A stretch of 36,583 nt of DNA, taken from positions 1-36,583 of the forward strand of contig WRBN01000006.1 of NCBI GenBank assembly GCA_009784515.1, in the 5' to 3' direction. Positions 1 to 7,450 of this stretch are shown piece by piece; the stretch's first letter is position 1, and each line of letters opens with the position of its first letter. The notes under the pieces are model-generated. The model did not search any database, had not been told where the DNA came from, and worked only from the letters and a program-made list of their open reading frames with translations. The position numbers and the translations under genes were made by a program. The stretch comes from Spirochaetaceae bacterium (GTDB lineage: Bacteria > Spirochaetota > Spirochaetia > WRBN01).

Positions 1-1106
1 AGCCAAGCTAAATTAACGTTACGGCTTACATCTAAACTTCTTAAACCATTGCCGGCTAAACTTAACCGAGTTAGATTACGATTATTGCTTACATCTAAGC
101 TAGTTAGCCGATTACCGATTACATTAAGCCAAGCTAAATTAACGTTATTACTTACATCTAAAGTAGTTAGCCTATTACCGGGAGCTTCAAGAACCGCCAA
201 ATTAAGATTATTACTTACATCTAGGTTGGTTAACCTATTAAAGCTTATATTAAGATGAGTTAATTGTCGATTATGCGTTAAATTTAAAGAGGTAAATTTA
301 TTGAATAATAAATTAAGATTAGTTAAATGAGGGTTGTTACTTAAATCTAAATTAAGCAATCTTTCGCTGTAATTTATGCGTAAATCGGTTAAATTAATAT
401 TATTCCTTAAATTAAGACTGGTTAAGTTGGTATTATGTACCTCGAGGTTAGTTAAATTGGTAAGTCTGCTTACATCTAAACCGGTTAGCAGGTAAGAGCC
501 CACACTAAGGTGGGTTAAGCGGGTATTGTTGTTTAAATTTAAGTCGGTTAAAGCATTACTTTGCCGCCCGCTTACGGTAAGCTGGGTTAGGTTAGGGTTA
601 TGGCTTAAGTCTAGCTGGGTTAAACTGCTCTGGCCTACATTAAGGTAACTTAAATGAGGGTTATTACTTACATTAAGGTTGCTTAAGGGGGTCCAAGAGG
701 CATTAAGAGTAACTAAGTTAGTTAAATTACTTACATCAAGGTTAGTTAGCCGGTTGCCCCTCACATTAAGTTCGGTTAAATGAACAAGGCCGCTTACATC
801 AAGCTGAGCTATCCTATTATGTTGCAGATTAAGGCTGGTTATGCCCGTCAGGTATTCAATGCCGGAGGCATTATCAATATTCCACATACCGGCACTAAAT
901 TCGCCGCTCATTCCAGCTAAAGCATCGCTTAAATTTTGGCCGGTAAGAGTGGCTTCACCGTTTAACCCTAACCTTCGGGCTACAGCCCCGCGCAAGGCCG
1001 AGTTAGGAAAAAGGCTGGTAAGGGTAGCGTCCTCCGGCACAGGCAAACCTTGCCCATAAGCCGTTAAAGTTGTTACTAACAAAACAAAAAGAAAAAACTT
1101 TTTCAT
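1..1106 (-). CDS. Secreted leucine-rich-repeat protein, C-terminus outside window
   Basis: The reading frame is open from the ATG at 1106 to the window edge (368 codons), so the protein is partial. Residues 1-19 form a Sec signal peptide (MKKFFLFVLLVTTLTAYG). Then comes a short cap with SLFPNSALRGAVARRLG, shared with the two other LRR genes here. From about residue 85 there are 21-residue repeats of the type LTxLDVSNNxxLxxLxxxxNx, the class seen in Listeria internalin J. LRR arrays of this kind form curved binding surfaces; the ligand is unknown. An AAGAGG ribosome-binding site precedes the start, and the gene follows the 622-residue paralogue by 40 bases, so the two are probably co-transcribed. 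At DNA level the repeats are about 63 bp and highly alike. Secretion is well supported; function is not known. Confidence 0.88.
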   Translation of the reverse strand, partial: MKKFFLFVLLVTTLTAYGQGLPVPEDATLTSLFPNSALRGAVARRLGLNGEATLTGQNLSDALAGMSGEFSAGMWNIDNASGIEYLTGITSLNLQHNRIAQLDVSGLVHLTELNVRGNRLTNLDVSNLTNLVTLNASWTPLSNLNVSNNPHLSYLNVGQSSLTQLDLSHNPNLTQLTVSGRQSNALTDLNLNNNTRLTHLSVGSYLLTGLDVSRLTNLTNLEVHNTNLTSLNLRNNINLTDLRINYSERLLNLDLSNNPHLTNLNLLFNKFTSLNLTHNRQLTHLNISFNRLTNLDVSNNLNLAVLEAPGNRLTTLDVSNNVNLAWLNVIGNRLTSLDVSNNRNLTRLSLAGNGLRSLDVSRNVNLAW

Positions 1107-1146
1107 TTAAAAACCTCTTAGTCTAAATTAACTCTGCCCGGCTTTT

Positions 1147-3015
1147 TTATTGAGCGCCAGTAACGATACGGGCATTGGGCAAACTGCTAAAGCCGATAAT
1201 ATCTTGCTGGGTTAAAGGGTTACCGCGTATCACCAGCTCTTGTAAATTAACAAGGCCAGTTACATCTAAACTAATTAGCTGGTTATTAGCCAAATTAAGA
1301 GTAACAAATTGTGTATTATTACTTACATTAAGGCTGGTTAGTTGGTTATTGCTTACATTCATAGTTCTTAAAGCAACGTTAGTAGTTAAATTTAACTGGC
1401 TTAGCTGGTTACCGCCGGCGCTAAGATGGGCCAAATTAACCAAACGGTCTAGGTTAAGGCTGGTTAGTTGATTATTACTTACATTAAAACTTTCTAACCT
1501 AAGCAAATTACTTACATCTAAACCAGTTAATTGATTATCTACCACCTGAAAAAAAGTTAAATTAACGTTACGGCTTACATCTAAGCCGGTTAAATCATTC
1601 CAATTTAAATTAAGCCTATCTAAATTAATATTATTACGTAAATTTATGCTGGTTAATTGGTTTCTTGCCAAATTAAGCTCGGTAAGTCTGGTTAGCCTTC
1701 GCACGTCAAGGCCGGTAAGCTGGTTACCCCCTGCCCAAAGGGTAGTTAAATTACTAAGCCTGCTTACATCTAGGCTGGTTAACTGGTTAGTATGCAGCTC
1801 TAAAACCGTTAAAGTATTAATCCGTCCAAAATTAATAGTGGTTAGTTGGTTAGTGGCAGCATAAAGATGGGTAAGCCTAGTCCGGCTTACATCTAAACTG
1901 GTTAGCTGGTTCCCCGCTATACTAAGCCAAGTTAAATTGGTGTTATTACTTACATTAAAATTAGTTAAGTTGTTGCCGGTTACATTAAGCCAAGTTAAAC
2001 CCCTTAAATTGCTAATATCCAAATTATCTATTGAGTTGTTAAATAAATCGAGGCTGGTTAACCTAACGTTATTACTTACATTAAAACCGGTTAGTTGATT
2101 ATCACGGGCATTCACTAAAGTTAAATTAACAAGACTATCAATATTTAAATGAGTTAATTGATTAGCTCTTGCATTAAGCTCGGTTAACCTAATCAGACCG
2201 TCTACATTAAGGCTGGTTAAGCGGTTATTATGCACCCATAAAACCGTTAAATTGGTAAGCCCATTAACATTAAGGTTAGTTAGCTGGTTATCTTGTAGTT
2301 CCAGCTCGGTTAAATGGCTAAGATGATTAACGGTGATACTCGTTAGCCGGTTATCGTTTACATAAAGATTAGCCAAAATAGTATTATTATTTAAATTAAG
2401 GCTAGTTAGCTGGTTAGCGCCTACGCTAAGCCAAGTTAATAAGGGATTATTACTTACATTAAAACCAGTTAAATTATTGTTACCCACATTAAGCCAAGTT
2501 AAATTGGTAAGAGTGTTTATATTAAGGCTGGCTAATTGATTGTTCCATAAATCTAGCACTCCTAAATTGGTAAGCCGGCTTATATCTAAGCTGGCTAACT
2601 GGTTATTACGGCCGCTAAACCAAGTTAAATTGGTAAGGTTACTTATATTAAGAGCAGTTAATTCGTTATCGCCTAAATCTAGCTCTACTAAGCGTGTTAG
2701 GTTATTTATATTAATGGCGGTTAATTGATTATTACCGGCATCAAGCCAAACTAACCCGGTAAGGTACTCTAGCCCCGCCGCATCGCTAATGTTTCGGCCG
2801 CTAATATCAAGGCCGCCGCCAAGTGCAGCTAAGGCATTACTTAGCTCTTGCCCGGTAAGGCCGGCATTACGGCCCAGCCGCTGGGCTACCGCTGTGCGTA
2901 AGTTGCCATCGGGGAATAAACTATTAAGGGTGGCGCCGGCCGGCACCGATAAACCCTGCCCGTAACTACTAGCTAAAGCCGTTATTAATAAAATAATGGT
3001 TAAACATTTTTTCAT
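1147..3015 (-). CDS. Secreted leucine-rich-repeat protein (622 aa)
   Basis: The signal peptide covers residues 1-19 (ending ASSYGQ). The cap region (about 23-75) carries SLFPDGNLRTAVAQRLG and is shared with the flanking LRR paralogues. About 25 tandem 21-residue repeats follow to near residue 605, with consensus LTxLNVxxLxxLTxLxxxxNQ, and a short C-terminal cap (NPLTQQDIIGFSSLPNARI). No membrane anchor, LPXTG or choline-binding segment is visible, so the protein is either released or held non-covalently. It is the first gene of a two-gene LRR unit, with its own promoter at 3047-3075 and an AAGAGGA ribosome-binding site. The repeats are about 63 bp in DNA, giving scope for recombination. A host or glycan-binding role is inferred from the fold only. 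Confidence 0.9.
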   Translation of the reverse strand: MKKCLTIILLITALASSYGQGLSVPAGATLNSLFPDGNLRTAVAQRLGRNAGLTGQELSNALAALGGGLDISGRNISDAAGLEYLTGLVWLDAGNNQLTAININNLTRLVELDLGDNELTALNISNLTNLTWFSGRNNQLASLDISRLTNLGVLDLWNNQLASLNINTLTNLTWLNVGNNNLTGFNVSNNPLLTWLSVGANQLTSLNLNNNTILANLYVNDNRLTSITVNHLSHLTELELQDNQLTNLNVNGLTNLTVLWVHNNRLTSLNVDGLIRLTELNARANQLTHLNIDSLVNLTLVNARDNQLTGFNVSNNVRLTSLDLFNNSIDNLDISNLRGLTWLNVTGNNLTNFNVSNNTNLTWLSIAGNQLTSLDVSRTRLTHLYAATNQLTTINFGRINTLTVLELHTNQLTSLDVSRLSNLTTLWAGGNQLTGLDVRRLTRLTELNLARNQLTSINLRNNINLDRLNLNWNDLTGLDVSRNVNLTFFQVVDNQLTGLDVSNLLRLESFNVSNNQLTSLNLDRLVNLAHLSAGGNQLSQLNLTTNVALRTMNVSNNQLTSLNVSNNTQFVTLNLANNQLISLDVTGLVNLQELVIRGNPLTQQDIIGFSSLPNARIVTGAQ

Positions 3016-3046
3016 AAAAAAATCCTCTTATTATGGGTTATTACCA

Positions 3047-3075
3047 ATAATAAAACAATTTTATCAATCGTGCAA
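3047..3075 (-). promoter_or_regulatory. Promoter of the 622-aa LRR gene
   Basis: On the minus strand TTGCAC (3070-3075), 17 bases, then TATTAT (3047-3052). The predicted start site near 3040 gives a leader of about 25 bases containing AAGAGGA. A dyad (3028-3053) overlaps the -10 box. Confidence 0.55.
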
Positions 3076-3101
3076 GGTTGCTTTGTTGGTTGGGCGCCTC
3101 T

Positions 3102-3458
3102 TTATTCCGGGCAAATATCCTTTAGTTTTTTACCTTTAGCTAAATTGTCCACCAGTTTATCCAGCCAACGTATTTGCTGCATAAGCGGGTCGGCTATTTC
3201 TGATACCTCGTAACCGCAAATTTTACCTTTCATCAATTTAGCTTGGGGGTTTATTAAAGGGGCTTCGGCAAAAAAAACTTGTACCGTTACTTTACTCTTT
3301 AATTGCTCGGCCAGTCCCTCATCGGTATAGCCGGTAAGCCATTTAATGGCGGCGCTAAGTTCTTCTGGGCTGCGTCCTTTGTGAGTTATCTTTTCTAGGT
3401 AAAGTTGGTAAATACCGGCAAACTCCATCTTAAAAAGGCGCTGGTTTCTGTCGGCCAC
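3102..3458 (-). CDS. DUF2200 family protein
   Basis: 118 residues, starting at GTG with AGGGAAAG seven bases upstream. The sequence matches the DUF2200 pattern: MEFAGIYQLYLEKITHKGR near the N-terminus, a central WLTGYTDEGL, then FFAEAPLINPQAKLMKG and a C-terminal DPLMQQIRWLDKLVDNLAKG. This is a short, compact family with no assigned biochemical role; length matches the usual 110-120 residues. An in-frame ATG at residue 11 is less likely to be the start because the conserved block begins before it. The gene starts 2 bases after the stop of the ferredoxin fragment, so the two are probably co-transcribed. Confidence 0.8.
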   Translation of the reverse strand: MADRNQRLFKMEFAGIYQLYLEKITHKGRSPEELSAAIKWLTGYTDEGLAEQLKSKVTVQVFFAEAPLINPQAKLMKGKICGYEVSEIADPLMQQIRWLDKLVDNLAKGKKLKDICPE

Positions 3459-3460
3459 AG

Positions 3461-3904
3461 TTACTTTCCCTGATTATTCGCAGCGATTATCGCCTTAACG
3501 GTTACATTGGGGTTTTTAAAGCGGGCCGTGCTGCGCTGCCCCTTTAGCTGAATGGCGTTAGCCGCACACAGGTTGACACAACCCATACAAAAGCTACAGT
3601 TATGTTGATAAGTTGGCCCATCTTGCATAACAATATTTCCTACCGGGCAAACTTGGGCGCAAATACCGCATTGAGTACAACCGGCCGCTACAGTAAATTT
3701 TTGGTCCACATCACCATCGCGTAGCACCTCCAGCCGCTTTATTATATTTGTCATCACTTTACTGCCTAATCCCTTATTTACCTTTTGTTCGGCCCTAGCG
3801 GTTACAGCTTGAACTATGTTAGCTAATTTTTCTTCTATCTTTTTAGCGGGTTCTTTAGCTAATTGGTCTTCTATTTTAAATACTGGCAAGTAGTTATCAA
3901 TCAT
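3461..3904 (-). pseudogene. EFR1-type ferredoxin, C-terminal fragment of a frameshifted gene
   Basis: 147 residues with two 4Fe-4S motifs, CTQCGICAQVCP and CSFCMGCVNLC, in the C-terminal half. In the EFR1 family (flavodoxin-like domain fused to a two-cluster ferredoxin, about 260 residues) the segment NYLPVF follows the flavodoxin part directly; here it begins this fragment at an ATG that overlaps the upstream stop (TAATG). The frame stays open upstream of that ATG (reading AKLAAKAGFSFNYSAEI) and fits the family linker, so one base change near 3955-3960 would restore a single protein. Either the gene is genuinely broken, or the half is translated by coupling, or there is an assembly error. 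The second cluster has Ala where the usual Pro follows the last Cys. Confidence 0.75.
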
Positions 3905-4221
3905 TAAAATTTCGGCGCTATAATTAAAGCTAAAGCCTGCTTTAGCGGCCAGCTTTGCATATCACCCAAGCCGTTACCGGGAATATTACCGTAAGTCATT
4001 ATATTAAAAAAGTAATTAGCTTTAAAAGATGACTGTTCCATAAAGCGTTGTACGGGTTTAGGCACCGCAGCTCCCCAACATGGCCAGACAAAACCAATGG
4101 CATCGTCTTCATAACTTTTACCGGCCCCTTTTAACTCTTGAGGGATAGAGATTAAATTACCGCCAATTTTACCAGCCACATATAAACAGTTACCGGTTGC
4201 CGTAAAATAAAAAATAGTCAT
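3904..4221 (-). pseudogene. EFR1-type flavodoxin domain, N-terminal fragment of a frameshifted gene
   Basis: The ATG at 4221 has AAGAGGTG five bases upstream and gives MTIFYFTATGNCLYVA, the phosphate-binding loop of flavodoxin-like EFR1 proteins. FVWPCWGAAVPKPVQRF and YFFNIMTYGNIPGNGLGDM follow as in the family. After GDMQ the frame slips: the expected continuation (KLAAKAG) lies in the next frame and joins the ferredoxin part. A longer start at 4248 exists but lacks a ribosome-binding site. Intact family members are presumed small electron-transfer or NAD(P)H-flavin redox proteins. Confidence 0.75.
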
Positions 4222-4357
4222 AATACACCTCTTGGCTAAGGGTAACATATTTTACTTAAAAGGTAAATATTGAATTTTAGCAAAGTTACAACTAGCTTAA
4301 TTTATAAATTAAACAACTTTAAATAGGACATTTGTGCGATAAATTTTATTAGAAAGC

Positions 4358-4374
4358 CTTTGATTTTATCAAAG
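4358..4374 (-). terminator. Hairpin downstream of tRNA-Leu
   Basis: A perfect 7-bp stem CTTTGAT / ATCAAAG with a 3-base loop, followed on the minus strand by a weak T-containing tail (GGCTTTCT). It lies 26 bases past the tRNA-Leu 3' end and is the best candidate for its terminator. Confidence 0.4.
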
Positions 4375-4399
4375 ATAATTTATATAAACTACTCTATAG

Positions 4400-4484
4400 T
4401 GCCGGGGAGCGGAATCGAACCGCCACGACTGTTAAGGTCGGGAGATTTTAAGTCTCCTGTGTCTACCAGTTTCACCACCCCGGC
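4400..4484 (-). tRNA. tRNA-Leu (anticodon UAA)
   Basis: 85 bases. The acceptor stem GCCGGGG pairs with CCCCGGC, with discriminator A. The anticodon loop reads ACTTAAAAT with anticodon TAA, and the T loop GGTTCGATTCC is canonical. A long variable arm (CCCGACCTTAACAGTCGTG) identifies a class II tRNA, as expected for Leu. CCA is not encoded. The gene stands alone, with its own promoter and likely terminators on both sides. Confidence 0.95.
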
Positions 4485-4488
4485 TACC

Positions 4489-4509
4489 GTAAGTAATAAC
4501 ATTACTTAC
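4489..4509. repeat. 9-bp inverted repeat before tRNA-Leu
   Basis: GTAAGTAAT - AAC - ATTACTTAC, perfect, ending 5 bases before the tRNA 5' end. It lies in the predicted 5' leader and may form a hairpin in the precursor. Confidence 0.6.
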
Positions 4510-4516
4510 AAGGCTA

Positions 4517-4546
4517 AGCATAACCTATTATCTTTTATTTTGTCAA
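4517..4546 (-). promoter_or_regulatory. Promoter of tRNA-Leu
   Basis: Minus strand: TTGACA (4541-4546), 18 bases, TATGCT (4517-4522). The predicted start near 4510 is about 26 bases ahead of the tRNA. Confidence 0.5.
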
Positions 4547-4560
4547 GAGGCCATAATAAT

Positions 4561-4588
4561 AAAAAAGCTATCCCTAAATAGGGCTGCT
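4561..4588 (-). terminator. Rho-independent terminator after the SRPBCC gene
   Basis: On the minus strand an AGC..CCCTA / TAGGG..GCT hairpin is followed directly by six T (plus-strand A run 4561-4566). It lies about 65 bases past the stop of the gene at 4655. Confidence 0.6.
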
Positions 4589-4654
4589 ATTTCTTTAAAC
4601 TAAATTGCCGCTGTTATGCAGGTTTTGTTTAATAGCCATAACTATGCGATGAGC

Positions 4655-5071
4655 CTAACGGCCGGCGGCCTCTAACCTTACCTCTAAAGCGTTAAGCTTG
4701 CTATGCCAAAAGCTGGTACGCTTACTAATGTTTGTTTTAAAAAATAATTTATCCATTAAAGTAGCGGCCGGCAAAGTGTCGTCCATAATGGTTAATTCTA
4801 CCCGGCCGGCATTTTGCTTAAGCCTAAGCACAATCAGCCCTAAAGCCTTACCGCTTTCATTACTTACGCTAAACTCCAGCAACAAGCTGTTAAGTAATTT
4901 ACTAACTTGGGCTTTAACTAAAGTTTTACCCAATACTAAATCAAAGTTACTGCCTACGGTTACGCTATCTACTTGGCTAAGCCAAGCGCCTAGCAGCTGC
5001 GGCTGGCTTAGATAGCTCCATACGGCGGCCATATCGCCGGGCAAATTGCGGCTAATAATTATTGTTTTCAT
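4655..5071 (-). CDS. SRPBCC / AHSA1-like domain protein
   Basis: 138 residues with the START/AHSA1-like opening: a strand followed by PGDMAAVWSYLSQPQLLGAWLSQ (compare the family's 'P...VW..LT.P..L..W'), then alternating strands (VTVGSNFDLVL, LLLEFSVS, LIVLRLKQ, RVELTIMDD) and a long C-terminal helix. Proteins of this fold bind hydrophobic ligands or act in stress or toxin-response roles; no specific ligand can be read here. The family match is moderate because conservation is low. AAGGAAG precedes the ATG, and a promoter (5094-5122) and terminator (4561-4588) make it a single-gene unit. Confidence 0.65.
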   Translation of the reverse strand: MKTIIISRNLPGDMAAVWSYLSQPQLLGAWLSQVDSVTVGSNFDLVLGKTLVKAQVSKLLNSLLLEFSVSNESGKALGLIVLRLKQNAGRVELTIMDDTLPAATLMDKLFFKTNISKRTSFWHSKLNALEVRLEAAGR

Positions 5072-5093
5072 CTTTTTTTATCTTCCTTTAATA

Positions 5094-5122
5094 ACTTTAA
5101 AGTATCTGCCAGTTATTGGCAA
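5094..5122 (-). promoter_or_regulatory. Promoter of the SRPBCC gene
   Basis: Minus strand: TTGCCA (5117-5122), 17 bases, TAAAGT (5094-5099). A small dyad TGCCA-N5-TGGCA (5107-5121) overlaps the -35 box and could be an operator. Confidence 0.45.
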
Positions 5123-5147
5123 AAGTAAATATATAATTAGCTTAAAG

Positions 5148-6536
5148 TTAAAACCAATCATGCGTTATTATTCTTAAATTAGGCAGGGTATCTATTCCTA
5201 TAATATTTTCTTCGGCCAATGTATGGCCATCTATCCTAAGCTGCTGCAAATGAGTAAAACCGCTTATGTTAAGGCTGATTATGTGCGGATTATGGCGGAT
5301 AGTTAAAAAAGTTAAGCCCGTAAGATTGCTTATATCTAAGCTAACCAACTGCGAATTACTCGATACATTAAGGCCTCTTAAATTACTAAGGTTACTTACA
5401 TCTAAGCTAACTAACAGTGGATTATTTGTTACAAATAAACGAGTTAAGCCCGTAAGATTACCTATATTAAGGCTAGTTAATTGCCTATTAGAATGTACCG
5501 TAAGATCGTTTAAATTAAGGTTGCTGCTTACATCTAAGCTAATTATGCCGCTACCGCCTACTTCAAGGTGGGTTAAATTAAGCAAATTACTTACATTAAG
5601 GTTAGTTAGCCTGCTGTTAATTATTGTAAGATGTGTTAAATTATTATTATTGCTTAAATCTAGGCTCATTAATGGGTTGCCATCACCAACATTAAGCCGC
5701 TTTAAATAAATATTATTACTTATATCTAAATGCGTTATACTATTTCTTGCTATATCAATCTGAGTTAGATGTGCGTTATTATCTATATTAAGATTGGTTA
5801 ACTGATTAGCACCTACAAAAAGCTCGCTTAAGTAAGTAAGGCCGCTTACATCTAAGTAAGTTAAATTATTACTGCCTACAGCAAGCACGTTTAAATTAAC
5901 AAGGTTACTTACATCTATGCCGGTTAGCCGATTGTTTGCCGCTAAAAGGGTGGTTAACTTGGTGTTATGGCTTACATCTAACTGGGTTAAGCGGTTACCC
6001 GCTACATTAAGCAAAGTTAAATTAGGCAAATTACTTACATTTAGGTTGGTTAGGCCCCAAGTAAGCTTTTCGTCGCTAATCGGCGGCTGATTTTCTATAC
6101 GCAAATCAGCTAAATTAGGTAAATAATCAAACTCGATGGAAGCTAAGCGGCTCATCTCTAGCCGCAGTTCGGTTAAATTAGGCAAATGGCCTAATTTAAA
6201 ATGAGTTAAGCTATACAAATCAAACTGGCCGAAATGCAGCTTAGTTATGTTACCCGATGTTATGGTAAGCTCTCTTAAACCACTTAAATAGCGCAAACCG
6301 GTACCATCATTTACATTATCTATAGTTAATGTGCGAATTCCGGCCACTGCATCGCCCAGCCTTTGCCCCATTAAAGCGGCACGGCGGCTGCCTAACCTTT
6401 GGGCTACGGCATTGCGCAAAGCTTCATCGGGAAAGAGGCTCTCAAGGGTGGCATCGCCCGCTACAGGACGCCCTCCTGTAAAATAATGACAGCTTACAGT
6501 TGCCAGCAGTAAAACTATAGCCAAAATAACTTTCAT
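5148..6536 (-). CDS. Leucine-rich-repeat lipoprotein (462 aa)
   Basis: Residues 1-16 end in LLATVSC, a relaxed lipobox of spirochaete type, so the protein is probably a lipoprotein acylated at Cys16. The cap (SLFPDEALRNAVAQRLG, residues 34-50) is the one found in the two other LRR proteins of the window. A divergent LRR section follows (about 70-155, more irregular spacing), then about 14 regular 21-residue repeats (LTxLDVSxLxxLxxLxVxxN) and a C-terminal cap (EENIIGIDTLPNLRI). Unlike its paralogues it carries a lipid anchor. AAGAGG precedes the start. It is divergent from the gene at 6635. Surface exposure is plausible but inferred. Confidence 0.87.
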   Translation of the reverse strand: MKVILAIVLLLATVSCHYFTGGRPVAGDATLESLFPDEALRNAVAQRLGSRRAALMGQRLGDAVAGIRTLTIDNVNDGTGLRYLSGLRELTITSGNITKLHFGQFDLYSLTHFKLGHLPNLTELRLEMSRLASIEFDYLPNLADLRIENQPPISDEKLTWGLTNLNVSNLPNLTLLNVAGNRLTQLDVSHNTKLTTLLAANNRLTGIDVSNLVNLNVLAVGSNNLTYLDVSGLTYLSELFVGANQLTNLNIDNNAHLTQIDIARNSITHLDISNNIYLKRLNVGDGNPLMSLDLSNNNNLTHLTIINSRLTNLNVSNLLNLTHLEVGGSGIISLDVSSNLNLNDLTVHSNRQLTSLNIGNLTGLTRLFVTNNPLLVSLDVSNLSNLRGLNVSSNSQLVSLDISNLTGLTFLTIRHNPHIISLNISGFTHLQQLRIDGHTLAEENIIGIDTLPNLRIITHDWF

Positions 6537-6597
6537 TAAAAAGCCTCTTAAACCAATTTTAACATATTTTTACGGCAGAGTAAAGCTTAAAAACCCT

Positions 6598-6626
6598 TTG
6601 TTTAAAAAGCAACTTTATGCTACAAT
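6598..6626 (+). promoter_or_regulatory. Promoter of the 6635 gene, near-leaderless
   Basis: TTGTTT (6598-6603), 17 bases, TACAAT (6621-6626). The ATG starts 8 bases after the -10 box with no Shine-Dalgarno, so the transcript should start at or within two bases of the start codon. Confidence 0.55.
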
Positions 6627-6634
6627 AATAACTA

Positions 6635-7450
6635 ATGAAAAAACTTATCTCTCTCTTCTTCTTACTAGCCACCGTTGCCCACAGCCAAAACCTTAACGGC
6701 TTACTCACCCCTTACGGCCAGCAAAGGTTAAACAACCAGCAAAGCTTAGCCCATGCCAGCCGTAACCATTTTGTAACGGGTGATAGTTTAATTTTTAACA
6801 ATTCCGCTTTTAACGGCTTTTTTAGTAATATTATTAACCAAATACAACCTACCTATTTGCAGCAAATTTTATATGTAGAGCCCGCCGGGTTAGTAACCAA
6901 CCGTCCCGGTACCCTGCAAATTTATAATAGTTTACTTAACTTAAGCAGCCTAGAGCAAGCTCATATCATGCGCGACAGAGGCACCAGCCCGCTTTTTCGT
7001 AATATACGTATTTTTACCGATGAAAATTTTAGAAACGAAATTAGGGCTATCCCGGCGGTAACTACTATCCCCAATCAGGCACGTTATTTTGTTATTATGC
7101 GTGATGAACGTTTTGGAAATGTGCGCTACAGCATAAGTTTTAGCCATAATAACGGCAGTATTGGCGTAAATATTACCAATTTAGAGCGGGTGCGTTTTAT
7201 GTTATGGACGGTAGCCGAAAGTAACGGTCTTAGCATAAGCTTTACCATTACCCCTACGGTGCAGGGTTATGTTTATGCCGCCCAAGTAGCCGCCAACGTA
7301 AAAGATTTAGATAATGTGCTTAACCGGATACATTTGCCCAGCTTTTTCAGCCGGCGCATAGAAGGCATTAAAGGCTGGTTATTTAGCCAATTATTTGGTT
7401 TAACCGTTATGCAGGGCATTCACCCTACGGCCATTAGTTTAGCTAATTAA
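6635..7450 (+). CDS. Secreted protein of unknown function (271 aa)
   Basis: I do not recognise the family with confidence. Residues 1-17 are a Sec signal peptide (MKKLISLFFLLATVAHS), with Q18 as a likely mature start. The body is rich in Asn and aromatic residues. A region 85-130 (GLVTNRPGTLQIYNSLLNLS, then LFRNIRIF) and a predicted strand-rich stretch 140-215 suggest a mixed alpha/beta domain. No Cys beyond the signal, no repeats and no anchor are seen. Conserved secreted proteins of this size with a similar N-terminal layout occur in spirochaetes, but that match is from memory and unverified. The stop overlaps the convergent gene's stop by 4 bases. A near-leaderless promoter drives it. Confidence 0.8.
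   Translation: MKKLISLFFLLATVAHSQNLNGLLTPYGQQRLNNQQSLAHASRNHFVTGDSLIFNNSAFNGFFSNIINQIQPTYLQQILYVEPAGLVTNRPGTLQIYNSLLNLSSLEQAHIMRDRGTSPLFRNIRIFTDENFRNEIRAIPAVTTIPNQARYFVIMRDERFGNVRYSISFSHNNGSIGVNITNLERVRFMLWTVAESNGLSISFTITPTVQGYVYAAQVAANVKDLDNVLNRIHLPSFFSRRIEGIKGWLFSQLFGLTVMQGIHPTAISLAN

Noticed and set aside
49-2728. Plus-strand open frames rich in Leu, Ser, Lys and Val across the LRR genes
   Set aside because: They are antisense shadows of the repeats, lack ribosome-binding sites and have low-complexity translations.
1-3000. Regular ~63-bp repeats that could be mistaken for a CRISPR array
   Set aside because: They are in frame, vary in sequence and encode 21-residue leucine-rich repeats; there is no constant repeat with unique spacers.
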